From positions 13,792,041-13,856,040 of the forward strand of contig CM026562.1 in NCBI GenBank assembly GCA_015143295.1: 64,000 nucleotides of DNA. The letters are read 5' to 3'. Every line of letters begins with the position of its first letter. The first letter of the stretch is position 1. This document shows positions 11,301 through 21,336 of this stretch, in pieces. A program made the translations under genes and the position numbers. This DNA is from Tetracentron sinense (Eukaryota > Streptophyta > Magnoliopsida > Trochodendrales > Trochodendraceae). The notes beneath the pieces were generated by a model. That model was given only the letters and a program-made list of their open reading frames with translations. It searched no databases and had not been told where the DNA came from.

Positions 11301-12345
11301 CGTCTCGACCCCCAAATCGGGCATACGGCATCGGATTCACTCGAAACCAACTCCAACACTTAGGATGTATTGAAATACACGCGTTAGAAGTAACAGGATC
11401 GAAATCCAACCCCCGGTTTGAAATGGTGGGATGATGTAGGTTTAGGCCGAAGTATACTATCCAACTATGGATTTCGGCCATCTCGTCGCCCAAATCGGGC
11501 ATAAGGCCTCAGATTCACTCGAAACCAACTGCAACACTTAGGATGTATTGAAATAAACATGTTAGAAGAAACGGGATAAAAATTCAACCCCCGGTTTGGA
11601 ATTGGTGGGACGATGTGGGTTTAGGCCAAAGTATACTATCTAAGTATGGATTCCGACCGTCTTGGTACCCAAATCGGGCATACGGCGTTGGATTCGCTCG
11701 AAATCAACTCCAACACTTAGGATATATTGATATACACATGTTACAAGAAACATGATTGAAATCCGATCCCCGGTTTGGAAATGGTGGGATGATGTAGGTT
11801 TAGGCCATAGTATAGTATCCAAATATGGATTCCTGCCGTATTGACGCCCAAATCGGGCATACAACATCGGATTCGCTTGAAACCAACTCCAACACTTAGG
11901 ATGTATTGAAAGACACGCGTTAGAAGAAATTGGATCAAAATCCAACCCTCGGTTTGGAAATGGTGGAACGATGTAGGTTTAGGCTGAAGTATACTATCCA
12001 AGTATGAATTACGGCTGTCTCAGTGCCCAAATCGGGCATACAGCATCGAATTCGCTCGAAACCAACTCCAACACTTAGGATGTATTGAAATAGACGCGTT
12101 AGAAGAAACTGGATCGAAATCTGACCTCCATTTTGGAAATGGTGGGACGATGTGTGATTTAGGCAAAAGTATACTATCTAAGTATGGATTTCGGCCATCT
12201 CGGTGCACATATCGGGCATACGACCTCGGATTCGCTTGTAACCAACTCCAACACTTACGATATGTTGAAATACACGCGTTAGAAGAAACGACATCTCAAT
12301 CCGACCCCCGGTGTGGATTTGGTGTGCATTTGTAGGTTTAGGCCA
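8305..12345 (+). repeat. 179-bp satellite array, about 22-23 monomers
   Basis: The marker GTGGGACGATGT (and variants) recurs at 8475, 8654, 8998, 9176, 9355, 9534, 9851, 10030, 10209, 10388, 10567 and 10746, then on to 12323. Spacing is 178-180 bp almost throughout. A few shorter steps (about 138, 147 and 164 bp) reflect internal deletions in single monomers. Each unit carries an interrupted palindrome, GCCCAAATCGGGC. Monomers are diverged from one another but keep strict length. The array starts at the end of the right SUVR arm and ends about 140 bp before the final exon of the TNP1-like gene. Short open frames here are repeats of the same monomer and are not genes. Confidence 0.95.
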
Positions 12346-12561
12346 ATGAACTAAACATGTATGTGTTAATCTCAATAAGTATGAAAAATCAGAGATTAGT
12401 TTTTTAATTTGCATATTAGTGATGACATCCTTAAATTTTTTCATTTTTATATTCTAATAATGAATTATATTTTCTTATTTTTGTAGGAGGGAGTCGGTAG
12501 CACTCATCTCTCGGGTTTGGGTGGAACAGGAGACCGGGACATAGCTAGAGGGAGCTGCTAG

Positions 12562-12828
12562 GTAGCTTTTGGATATATGATTTTTTTTTTACTTTTCAGA
12601 CATTTTATGGCATGTATATATTTTATGATTTTGGATGACAGATTTGCATATATTATGATTTTGATGGAGTATGTGGATGAATTTGGATGTATTATATTAT
12701 TTTCTTTTCAATTAGAACTATTTGGATATAATATGAATGATTTTATATTGCTGACAGGTACAAATAATACAAGTAAGAAAAATCCACATTTTTATAAATT
12801 AAATTTATATTTTTTAAATTCAAACTGA
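12562..12828 (+). other. A/T-rich 3' untranslated region of the CACTA second gene
   Basis: This stretch lies between the stop codon of the last exon and the subterminal repeats. It is T-rich, with no recognisable gene. The 83-codon open frame here is of low complexity. Confidence 0.5.
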
Positions 12829-13252
12829 TAGCGGTGGTTTTTACCGCAGTTATTTTATTTATTATAACGGCGGTTTTGACTGCCGTAAACGATTGAATAA
12901 GTAACGATGGTTTCGGAAACCCTCGTTATATCCAGAAATTTATTTACGATATTGCCCTTCAATGAACATCGTTATAAGTATAATTTACCGCCATTAAAAT
13001 GTCATATACAACGACGGTTTTTAGCACCGTCGTTATATCTAAAAATTTATTTACAATATTGCCCTTGAATAACAGTCGTTACAAGTGTAAATTACCGTCG
13101 TTGATAATGTACTAAATAGCCGCGGTTATAAAAACCGCCGTTAAAATCATTTGCGACAACATGTCCACCGACGGTCTATATAACCGCCGTTATATTAAAT
13201 AATGGCGGTTTTTCATCTTTCAGCGTCGGTTCTTGACCGCCGCTGAAAACCT
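12829..13252 (+). promoter_or_regulatory. CACTA 3' subterminal repeat region
   Basis: About a dozen copies of a motif like AACGGCGGTTTT and its complement (CCGCCGTTAT, ACCGCCG, GCGGCGGT) occur in both orientations. In CACTA elements such clustered subterminal motifs are bound by the TNP1-type protein. The 3' terminal inverted repeat follows immediately. Confidence 0.85.
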
Positions 13253-13266
13253 TGAATTTTGTAGTG
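13253..13266 (-). repeat. CACTA 3' terminal inverted repeat
   Basis: The end AATTTTGTAGTG is the reverse complement of CACTACAAAATT. The next bases, CTT, would be the 3-bp target duplication, but its partner cannot be checked because the left end of the element is not in the window. Confidence 0.85.
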
Positions 13267-15165
13267 CTTGTTCTTGGAAATAGTCTTTCGTATTTTTCAA
13301 AACTTGCTTGTCGTGTTAAAACTTGTTCTTGTCTCGTGGGAATCATATGTATCTTGTCTTGCTTGAAATCACTTGTCTTGCTTGCCATGACTTGACTTGT
13401 CTACTTGTGAGCTAGATGTTAGTTCCATTGTAGCGACTTGTGAGCCGGGAATGTAAATTCCCTTCAGCGAATATATATATATATATATATAGAAAATGGA
13501 TACCAACATCTTTGACCGATCCTCTGTCCAGCTTGATCAACTTGTTTTCTTGTGAACCAGGTGTGACATATCTTGCGATATGTCCTACCCTTGACCGGCC
13601 CGATGTCCAACTTTATCAACTTGTTTTTTTGTGAGCCAGGTATGACATATCCGGGGGATATGCTCTATCCTTGACTGGCCCGATGTCCGGCTTTATCAAC
13701 TTGTTTTCTTGTGAGTCAGGTATGACATATCCGGGGGATATGCCCTACTCTTGACTGGCCCGATGTCCGGCCTTATCATTCGTTTCGTGAATCACATTTC
13801 TTGTTCTTGTTGTTTCTTACATACATATACTTGACAACCTCGGTTCATGAATGCATGCATGTGTACTTGTGTGTGGTAATTCATGGTATAATAATGACAT
13901 GAAAAGATTGAGGACATCATATGCTATTTCAACAATTATGGTCACATGAGAGTTTAAAGAAACACCTAAGCATATTATCATAATTACCAAGTTTTGGGGA
14001 AAAATCTCTAGTTCGCATATCATAGCTTGGGTTCCACATTTCACACATGCATTACATCAAACACCTTGCATGCAATATCTCTTTAAACCTTTATTCATAT
14101 TTCCTTAGTCTTGGTGTTCAAAGTTATTCATGCATTTTATCAAACATGTGGGGTTCACATTCTTGTAGCCATTTATTTCATATTTTTCATTCACACATTT
14201 CATCAAACACATGAGGTGAAATCATTATATAATGCCCTTCCACCATTTTCAATCACACATATACATACATCCATACGGCATCCAATCGCCTCTACCCATC
14301 CACCATTCATACATCCAACATCATTTCCTTATCTTGATTATTTTTGGGAATTTAAAGCATTTCAAGAGAGGAGTTATCTAAGATCAACCAACAAGCATTC
14401 TTTTAAAGAAACCTAGGTTATTACCAAGTTAGTTAGTAAGGGTGTACTAACCTTGAAGATCAAAGCTTGATCTTAAAGAAAATCCCTTGATTGGAATCCC
14501 AAGCTTGGTAGAGGAGAACCTAACCTTGAAGATGAAAAATCCTTGCTTGATTGGGGAAGATCTTGATCTCCTCTTGATCTTGGATGCAACATTCTTTGGA
14601 GATTTTCCCAAATCTCTCTTCTATTCTTTCTCTCCTTTCCTCTCCCTTAGGTTTAGGTTAAATCCCAAAAGCTCCAAATGCTTTCTATTTATAGGTCTAA
14701 GGGTTAAAACCCTTGATTTCGTGTGTTTTTTTAAAAACAGAGTTACGCGATGACGATCGATCGTCAGTCTTGGGACGATCGATCGTCAGTCTTGGGACGA
14801 TCGATCGTCCACATTCTAGTATGCTTGACCAGATTTTCAGTCTACGGGCAATCGATTGTCGGTTTTTGGACGATTGATCGTCCATGATCCCGTGAGTTGC
14901 CCAGGTTTCTGGGCTCATGACGATCGATCGTCGCCATGTGGCGATCTATCGTCAAATCCCAGTTTTCATCCTGTTATCCTGTAGACCCCTTCGTGGTTTT
15001 TTCCAACCTTGCTCCCATGCTTTTTAGGGTCTTAATCCCCCGTTCATACCCCACACATAGTTCCTTCCCATCCTTGTTCTCATAATTCACGGTTTAATTA
15101 CATGGAAGGTTCTTGGGCTAAGAAAATATTGTTCATGAGGCATTGAAAAGTTTTGGGGCGCTACA
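13267..15165 (-). mobile_element. Reversed gypsy LTR remnant (LTR B)
   Basis: It ends with GGGGCGCTACA, the inverse of the gypsy LTR start. It contains the family landmarks in reverse order, including repeated ATATCCGGGGGATATGC blocks near 13650-13745 and a minus-strand TATA box at 14685-14695. Upstream of that box, at 14748-14960, lie repeated GACGATCGATCGTC palindromes. The portion corresponding to the last roughly 600 bp of a full LTR is missing, and the CACTA terminus abuts it. It differs clearly from LTR A, so the two are separate copies. Confidence 0.8.
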
Positions 15166-15713
15166 TCTCTAAATTCACTTTAGACAATTGAAAACTAAGT
15201 TAAAATTTCTAATTTAATCAGGCTATTAAAGAATTATGCTATAAAGAAACATGGTAAAAGGATAAGCATCAAATTGAAAATATTCCAAAATTAAGCAAGC
15301 ATGTAAAAGGAAAAAAATATTTTTTTTCATTGGGTTGCATCCGTAAGGGTTGCCTACAATGTTTTAATAACCAAATTAGATGGCAAACCGATTAAATTAC
15401 CAGTTCCTAGTTCGACCAGTTCGATTGTGAACCCCTCCCTATATAAAATCTATTCCTTGCTTCAAACACTATGTTTGATTGAAACTTCTCTTTAATTATA
15501 TCACAAGCCACTATTTGATTTAGCAAGAAAGTTAATTCAGTCAAACACTTAAAGCCCCACTTGATTTAGACATGCAAGTACAGATAAATGTCGGATTCCA
15601 TCAATCAAGATATCCCACCGAGTTGATCAAACAAAGTTACAAAACATAGCATAAGTATATATAGAGAGAGCATATCGTCATCCATCTTGCGAACGCTCGG
15701 ACGCACATCCAAC
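15166..15713 (+). repeat. Dispersed direct repeat, copy 1
   Basis: This matches 21337-21872 nearly end to end with scattered substitutions and small indels, both in plus orientation. It is A/T-rich with no long open frame. A GTTCGATT stretch near 15420 resembles a tRNA B box. Copy 1 is tightly bounded by LTR B on the left and an LTR fragment on the right. Confidence 0.88.
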
Positions 15714-15714
15714 T

Positions 15715-16620
15715 TGTGACGCCCCGAACCTGCGCCTATGGAATTAAGTTCCGAGATGCGCGCCTGTTCATCATTATCATGCAAGCAGAAGACTTTACCC
15801 GCGCAATTGCGGGAAATTTCAAACTTTTATCAGATGCTTTCAACAAAGCAATATCGATCCTGTCATCACAATAACTATCATACCAAACCACCATGTATTA
15901 TATTTACAAAACAAGTATGTTTACAAAAGAAGGTGTGTTTCTACGCCATATAAAGTCTATACAAGTATCCAAAATAAACAAAACATTCCTTCCTAGTTCA
16001 TTGGTTAGCAGCTTCGATATCTGCCAACATAAAAAGTTAGTGAGCTATGAAGCCCAATAAAATACTCTAGTCATCTCCACTATTTCACATAATAACATGC
16101 TTTAATATGGAATAACAATATCTTTCAATGTTGTGATACAAATAGTAAAGTATTAATAAATGTCAACGCTTTTTCATCCTATCCGAGATTACCAAATTTC
16201 GTAACTTTATTCAATTATGAAATTTACATACTTAACCGTGTTTGCATCATCAAAATACATCTTAAATAGTTCATCATACTTTACATCGATTCCTTGAAAT
16301 CTAACAACAGGCCATAGGCCCATGCTCAATATTTATTCTGAAGACTGAAGTCTTAACACATACATGGGTGTTCATACATATTTTCTAATCATAACTTGAG
16401 TCGAGTAAACTCACACATACTTCGGGTCTTAACTCGATGACAGATAAACCTTGGTTATTCTAAACCAACAACTTAGAATTTGACAAAGACTCACCACTCC
16501 TGAGTATACCTACTCAGACACCCTAGAATCTGAAGACTCTAACCATAAACCCGAGCATTCACCCGTTAAGACATTCTTCTCTAATGTCTTGACTGACAAC
16601 ACCTACCATGTATTCGCCGC
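15715..16620 (+). mobile_element. Fragment of another LTR (probably Ty3/gypsy)
   Basis: It starts with TGTGACGCCCCGAACC, a start typical of several plant gypsy LTRs, and contains AAGTTAGTGAGCTATGAAGC and short related blocks. There is no primer site or coding region, and the right limit is uncertain. Assignment is from the terminal motif and composition only. Confidence 0.5.
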
Positions 16621-16691
16621 CATCTCCCTAGGTATCAGTCATGAAGAAACCCCGACCATCCTGTCTACGGCATCTCCTGGCTAGTCAAAAC

Positions 16692-16910
16692 TGAGCTAGC
16701 ACTCTTCTAAAAAATAAGGATTTTGCTAGCCCCAGTCACATGCTTCCCTAGATGCAAGGTGTTGGCTACAAATGTCAACTCACTCCTAATTTTTATTTTT
16801 TTATTATGTTAAAATAACATAAAACTCCACGTTTTGCTCCTAGTCTTGCATCTGTGGAAATTTCTGGAGTTATTGTGACTGGTGCTACCGTGCTAGCATT
16901 CTTAAAAAAA
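16692..16910. mobile_element. Imperfect hairpin, MITE-like
   Basis: The two ends are roughly inverted: GCTAGCACTCTT and GCTAGCCCCAGTCACA on the left, against TGTGACTGGTGCTACCGTGC then TAGCATTCTT on the right. ATGCAAG-type blocks lie further in. The centre is A/T-rich. There is no coding capacity and no clear target duplication. Confidence 0.5.
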
Positions 16911-17008
16911 GAAAATGTAAAAATTAAATTCTCATCTCATTGTTCCATTTAGAAACCAAGTGGTACAGCAGCTCATATTAATCGAGTTCGGATGGGCAAC
17001 AGTGCAAT

Positions 17009-17149
17009 AGTGTCTTACAAAGGAGGGCCCCACGTTGAATGAGGGTAGCCTGGGAATCAAAAAAAGATGGGCTGTGCACTGTGCCCTTTGTGTCTTATAA
17101 AGGAGGGCCCCACGTTGAACAAGGGTAGACTGGGAATCAAAAAAGATGG
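17009..17149 (+). repeat. Direct repeat of about 59 bp, two copies
   Basis: The block around AAAGGAGGGCCCCACGTTGA occurs at about 17010-17070 and again at about 17090-17148 with few differences, separated by a short unique stretch. Confidence 0.85.
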
Positions 17150-17178
17150 CCCCATTTTTTTGTAAGACACAATGGTCT

Positions 17179-17463
17179 CTAGATTGTCTTTGGTGAAGCC
17201 CCACTGCCCCTCAAGGGCATCCATACATTGTGTGCCATGTTGTGGGACAAGTTAAATCATTGTCCCCTTGATTTTTGATTTTTTTACACATGTTTACATA
17301 TGATGATAAGTTGTTAGAAAAATGGGAGAAAGATATCGAGTGGGGAGAAGTCAAAAATCAAGGGAGAAATTGAAATGACTTCTCCCTTTTTTTAATGCCA
17401 CATGACACAGTGAATGGATGCCTTGAAGGGGGCATTCGGGCTTCGCCAAAGACAATCCGAGGC
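17179..17463. mobile_element. MITE with long inverted ends
   Basis: The left end GATTGTCTTTGGTGAAGCCC is matched by the inverse of GGGCTTCGCCAAAGACAATC at the right. The similarity extends inward through CATCCATACATTGTG against the inverse of CACAGTGAATGGATG. The centre is A/T-rich. No open frame of note. The superfamily is not determined. Confidence 0.75.
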
Positions 17464-17792
17464 CGACAGAAAGTGCGTGATCCGCGGATATAAAATACAT
17501 TTCACAAAATACCCCTGCCTTCACTCCAAATGACAGAAAGAATTAGAACATGAACTCCTGTACAATGGAGGGCAGTTCGGTCATTCAGAAACACGTAGAC
17601 GTCGGGTTCACGTATCCCCAACCAGAGACGTTTTTATTGGAGCTCTGAGAGCCTGTGGAGTGAGGACATGCAAAGCATGTGCTTTGAATAACACGTGGCA
17701 TATGTGCCAGTAACTAGTGACATTCAACTTTACGAAATTATGTGCAGCTTATCACCGACAGAAGAAAAGTTGATTGCTAGCCATTTGGAATT

Positions 17793-18183
17793 GGCATCAA
17801 ATCCTCTCCGGTGATAACCGGATTTTGCAAATCCGGTTATCACCCCTAGAGGTCACCACGTGTCTCCTTTGACACCCCTTAACCATGGGTAAGGTTCACC
17901 CAACCCTAGGGTTCACCCACCTATTTTTGTTTTTTTTTTAAAAATAATAATTCTTTTTTTAAAATTAAAAAACTGTTTTTAGAGTTTTTTTAATATTAAA
18001 AACAGTTTTTTAATTTTAAAAAAAGAATTATTATTTAAAAAAAAAAACCAAAAATAGGTGGGTGAACCCTAGGGTTGGGTGAACCTGACCCATGGTTAAT
18101 GGGTGTCAAAGGAGACACGTGGTGACCTCTAGGGGTGATAACCGGATTTGCAATCCGGTTATCACCGGAGAGGATTTGCTGCC
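17793..18183. mobile_element. Near-perfect foldback MITE, about 390 bp
   Basis: The whole stretch is one palindrome. CAAATCCTCTCCGGTGATAA at the left (17798) pairs with the inverse at the right end (18178), and the pairing continues through ACACGTG, CCATGG, CCCTAGGG and ATAATTATTTT-like blocks to a tiny centre near 17985. Within each arm is a smaller stem made of ATAACCGGAT and ATCCGGTTAT. No coding capacity. A clear target duplication was not found. Confidence 0.88.
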
Positions 18184-18492
18184 GATGGGATTTGGAAACA
18201 CTGTCCGCTTATCTTGTTAAAAAAGAAAGGGAGCAGGAAATACATCTCTAACTATTACTTATTGTGTGTGTCATTATTAAAAAAAAAAAAAACACAAAAC
18301 AGCAGTGTTGACGTGTGCTGCAAAAAAGGTGAGTTTGGTGCCCATTTATCCCATTTCAGTGAACGACTGTGAGTGCAGGGTCCTTCTCCTTAAGTATTCC
18401 CACCTTACTTTTCTTTTTTTGAGGGATGTGTGTGGTTATAGGTTTGAGTTGAGATTGAGGTTATGTGCCTATGGTGTGCGTGAGTGTGTTGG

Positions 18493-18500
18493 TTAAAAAA

Positions 18501-18560
<60 letters not shown>
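18493..18560. repeat. Poly-A run followed by AT dinucleotide microsatellite
   Basis: About 24 A residues run into an (AT)n tract. Confidence 0.95.
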
Positions 18561-18565
<5 letters not shown>

Positions 18566-18647
18566 TACATATTTTAAAAAATAGAAATCATGTTTGATAA
18601 ATATTATGATGAATATAATAATTTAGATAAACCATTCTACTTCAATG

Positions 18648-18875
18648 TAGGTGGTGGGTGATAGGTAGTGGTTTTGGTGGTGGTGGGAGTGATGGTGAGT
18701 GGTGGTGTGGTAGTGATGGGTGGTGGTTGATGGCGGTGGTGGGTGGTGACAGTGGTGGTGGTGGTAGCTGGTTGGTTGTGGTTGATGGTGGTGGTGGTGG
18801 GTGGTGGCGGTTGTGGTGGTGGTGTGGTTGATGGTGGTGGTGGTGGCGTGGCGGGTGGTGGTGGTTGGTGGGTGA
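18648..18875 (+). repeat. GTG/GGT microsatellite-like array
   Basis: GTGGTG repeats with GATGGTG and GTGGCGG variants. All six frames are open for long stretches because of the repeat, so the apparent His- or Gly-rich frames are not genes. The array resumes at 19384 after an inserted foldback element. Confidence 0.9.
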
Positions 18876-18879
18876 TTAT

Positions 18880-19383
18880 CAAGGGTGGAGCCACATGGAG
18901 CCCAGGGGCTGAAGCCCCTCCTAAATTTTTGCGAAAAAAAAGACCTATAGTAATAATAGGGGTGTAGCATGGGAGAGGGGCAGAACTGAGGCGATGGGGG
19001 AATCTAGCCCCTAACTTCCGAAAAAAAATATATTCTTTATAGACGAACACAAACAAATGTAATAGTTGAACTTTGCCGTAAAAAAAAATCAGATGCTATG
19101 CCCCGAACCCAATGTTAGCCCTAGCAAGAGAATCTTGTCTTCACTCGATGGTGGTGATAGGGGTGGAGCAAGGATTCTCTTGCAGGGGCTAACAAGATTT
19201 TTTTTTCAAGAGTAAGTTCATGGGTTATCCCGTTTGTTTATGTTCATTGGTAAGGAATATATATTTTTTTTAAGAAGTTTAGGAGGGCTAGAGCCCTGTC
19301 CTCCCAGGCTACGCACCTATTAATACTGTATTTTTTTTTCAAAAATTCGGATGGGCTTTAGCCCCCATGTGGCTTTGCTCCTG
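18880..19383. mobile_element. hAT-like foldback element inserted into the GTG array
   Basis: The ends CAAGGGTGGAGCC and the inverse of GGCTTTGCTCCTG resemble the CAGGGGCGGAGCC terminus of hAT-type elements. Three nested stems are visible: outer (18880-18945 with about 19335-19383), middle (18953-19035 with 19256-19325) and inner (19108-19140 with 19160-19187). Flanking 8-mers GTGATTAT and GTGGTTGT match at 6 of 8 positions, consistent with a decayed 8-bp duplication. Non-coding. Confidence 0.65.
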
Positions 19384-19425
19384 GGTGGTTGTAGGTGGTA
19401 GTGGTGGTGGTGGTGGTGGTGGTCC
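19384..19425 (+). repeat. GTG microsatellite, continuation
   Basis: Short (GTG)n tract on the right side of the foldback element. Confidence 0.85.
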
Positions 19426-20007
19426 GGAGCACTCATTTTTTTTCTATTTTCAAAAACAGAAGGAACAAAAATTTTATGTAACCAAATAATAAAAAATTCT
19501 TATATATTCTTAAAAAAGGGAAGTCCTTGCAAATGGGACCTTAATTTGTTAGGTCATAGGATGTATACGTACAAGAGGACCAGATCCACATGATGTGTGG
19601 TAAAAATCGGGCCTTACAAGGTTGGGTTGTTTATTAATAAGTAACCGTTTCATCACCCTAATAAATGAAAAATAACACGTAAAAGGGCATGTTTTAAAAA
19701 CGTACGTATTCTATTATTATCCTTGTTAGTGTTGAGTTTTATATGCATAAATAAGGGGTAAATATGTCAAAAGCATACTCTATTAGATAATAAAAATGCA
19801 AAACATGCCATTTTTGATAAATATGTCAAAAGCATGCCTTTTGACAATATTAGGACATGTAGTCTTGTTATTTAAAGAAAAAAGGAAATTTGTTATAAGG
19901 AGAGGTCACTAATAGGGTACAATTTTTTTTCAAGAAATTGGGACTGGGATGTTAAAATTAAGGGAAATGCTATTTTTAAAAATTGGAACTTGGGATGTTA
20001 AAAATAA
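19426..20007. other. A/T-rich intergenic stretch
   Basis: No gene recognised. It contains short duplications such as AATATGTCAAAAGCAT (about 19767 and 19819). A TGGGATGTTAAAA block occurs twice just before the next MITE. Confidence 0.4.
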
Positions 20008-20172
20008 GGAAAATGCTAGTGAGACCACAAAGGGCCGAGACCACACCGAGACCGTGCATGGGACGCACAAATCTCAAATGTTCAAAAACGGATTTAATGA
20101 AATTTTGAGATATGTGCATCACATGCACAGTTGGTGTGGTCTCGACCCTTTGCGGTCTCAGTAGCAAAGTCC
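20008..20172. mobile_element. Short MITE, Mutator-like
   Basis: The ends GGAAAATGCTAGTGAGACCA and the inverse of TGCGGTCTCAGTAGCAAAGT match well, and the arms continue through GAGACCACACC. Flanking 9-mers TAAAAATAA and AAAAAATAA agree at 8 of 9 positions, compatible with a 9-bp Mutator-type duplication in an A/T-rich target. Confidence 0.7.
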
Positions 20173-20327
20173 AAAAAATAATTAAGGCTCAGGGTTCTGA
20201 AATTGAATGTAACATACAAATCTATGAGGTCCTTATAGAACGATATTTTTATTTCCAAGTTGCAACATATAAAATAATTACATGGGGCATGTAAAATAAA
20301 CTACTTCTAACTAATTGAATTTATTGA

Positions 20328-20514
20328 TCCTGGGATTAGCCCAGTGGTAGGTGCATCCCTTCCTTAGGAAGGAGGTTCCGGTTCCATTCCCCAGAGGGTG
20401 AGAGTGGGTTACACTCTCCACCCGCCTTAACTTAGAACAGATACCAACTTGCTAACCAGGGTTGTGGCCTAACCGTGTGTCTCATACTGAAAAAAAAAAA
20501 AAAAAAAAAAAAAA
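20328..20514 (+). mobile_element. tRNA-derived SINE with poly-A tail
   Basis: The head contains an RNA polymerase III A box (TTAGCCCAGTGG at about 20336) and a B box (GGTTCCATTCC at about 20380) at tRNA-like spacing. A tRNA-unrelated body and a terminal run of about 25 A (20490-20514) follow. SINEs are copied by LINE machinery and need no coding region. Target duplications were not identified with confidence. Confidence 0.85.
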
Positions 20515-21336
20515 TCTAAGACAATGTTTCAGTTAACCCTAAGATGCACTAGGACTGTGTGGTCCTCTTCCAGTAAAGTCCAGTATGATTTTAGTTTTGC
20601 CTGGCTTAGCAAAATGCTTCTATGACTACAATCATGGTCTTAGGGCTAAGAACTCTCCTTAGAACAATCTAATTTAGGACATGAAAAAGGTCTAGCGTTT
20701 TGAAATTGTAAGCAGACAATAATTTTATAAGATTTTTATAAAATTTCAAACCCTGACATTTTATATGCAACCTATAAAATATCATAGGTATTTGATAAAA
20801 TACTTGCTATTAAAAATAACTGTGATTTGTTGTAAGCCAAGAGTAAAGATGAAATTTAGCATTATTCCAAATAAGAAAAACTCTAATTAAAATAACAAAA
20901 AATTTTAAAAAAATAGAGTCCACTTATTCTAATTTGAGGGGAGATTATGAAGCCTAATCAAATAGAAAAATAATCACTTCCTTACTGGTGGAGTGAAGGA
21001 AGGCGTCTAGTCCCACTTTTCTTGCCATGTGTCCTCTTTGTAACTTTCTTTAACTGTGGTTAAGATTCACTAACCCTTAGGATAATCAAATTTATTACTT
21101 TTTTTGAGAAAAATTTATTTTTTAATCACATTAGTTAAAACTTTTTAATCATAGTTTAAGAACATGAGTTAAAGGATGAGGGCAAGGAGCAATATTTTGC
21201 TCCTCGTCCAAGAAGAGGATTATTGCTCAATCAATCAATGGAGAGTCGATGGTCTATATCAAATATATAGGTAACAGATTCAGTTGAGTTAATACAAAGT
21301 GTTAGGCACCTTAGACTCGCACCAACGACTACCTAC
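20515..21336. other. A/T-rich stretch without a gene; one MITE-family relic
   Basis: No coding region is recognised. Around 21030-21090, CATGTGTCCTC then TGTGGTTAAGATTCACTAAC resemble half an arm of the foldback family at 17793 and the relics at 37446-37680. Confidence 0.45.

Larger units (their letters stand above)
4732..12561 (+). pseudogene. CACTA second gene, TNP1-like (plant En/Spm Transposase_24 family), broken
   Basis: TNP1-type proteins bind subterminal repeats of CACTA elements and help assemble the transposition complex. Exons inferred from coding similarity and splice sites: 4732-5049, about 5139-5355, 5439-5531, 5619-5725, 5813-6126, 6212-6253 and 12487-12561. Most junctions show GT and AG. 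The product has a proline-rich N-terminus, a basic RRGRGKNK stretch, a family-typical segment NRAKQKTLHTTGTKSFAQLR in exon 3, and a C-terminal coiled-coil-like region in exon 5. In-frame stops at 5038-5040 and in exon 5 near 5890 disable it. Both could be single transitions from Gln or Trp codons. The last intron (6254-12486) is extraordinary: about 6.2 kb carrying repeats and a captured gene fragment. Family recognition is by memory of the conserved TTG.KSFA motif; exon limits are approximate. Confidence 0.75.
4167..13266 (+). mobile_element. CACTA (En/Spm) DNA transposon, 3' portion
   Basis: The right end reads ...ATTTTGTAGTG, the inverse of the CACTACAAAAT terminus of CACTA elements. It is preceded by dense subterminal GCGGCGGT/ACCGCCG repeats (12829-13260). 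Inside are the tail of a first gene and a multi-exon second gene of TNP1 type, the usual two-gene plan of plant CACTA elements. The left half is absent: at 4166 the sequence changes directly to the terminus of LTR A. The missing part may lie beyond the window, separated by the LTR A/copia nest, or may be deleted. The element also carries a very large last intron filled with repeats and captured sequence. Confidence 0.85.

Noticed and set aside
8305..12345. CRISPR-like or prokaryotic repeat array
   Set aside because: The repeats are contiguous 179-bp units without spacers, and the context is plant transposons.
8251..12444. Many 60-118-codon open frames with recurring IHTWILYFGLN-like peptides
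   Set aside because: They are reading frames of the 179-bp satellite monomer, repeating with the monomer and interrupted at random.
13440..13634. Small gene overlapping (TA)n at about 13470
   Set aside because: It lies inside a reversed LTR and includes the microsatellite; no conserved product.
15330..15440. A tRNA gene suggested by a B-box-like GTTCGATT (also about 21577)
   Set aside because: No matching A box or cloverleaf could be drawn; more likely part of a dispersed repeat.
16932..17204. 90-codon minus-strand frame as a small gene
   Set aside because: It spans the 59-bp direct repeat and one MITE edge, and repeats its own peptide; no homology.
18623..19056. Long His/Thr/Pro-rich or Gly/Val-rich open frames on both strands
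   Set aside because: They are translations of the GTG microsatellite; open in every frame because of periodicity, with no start context or homology.
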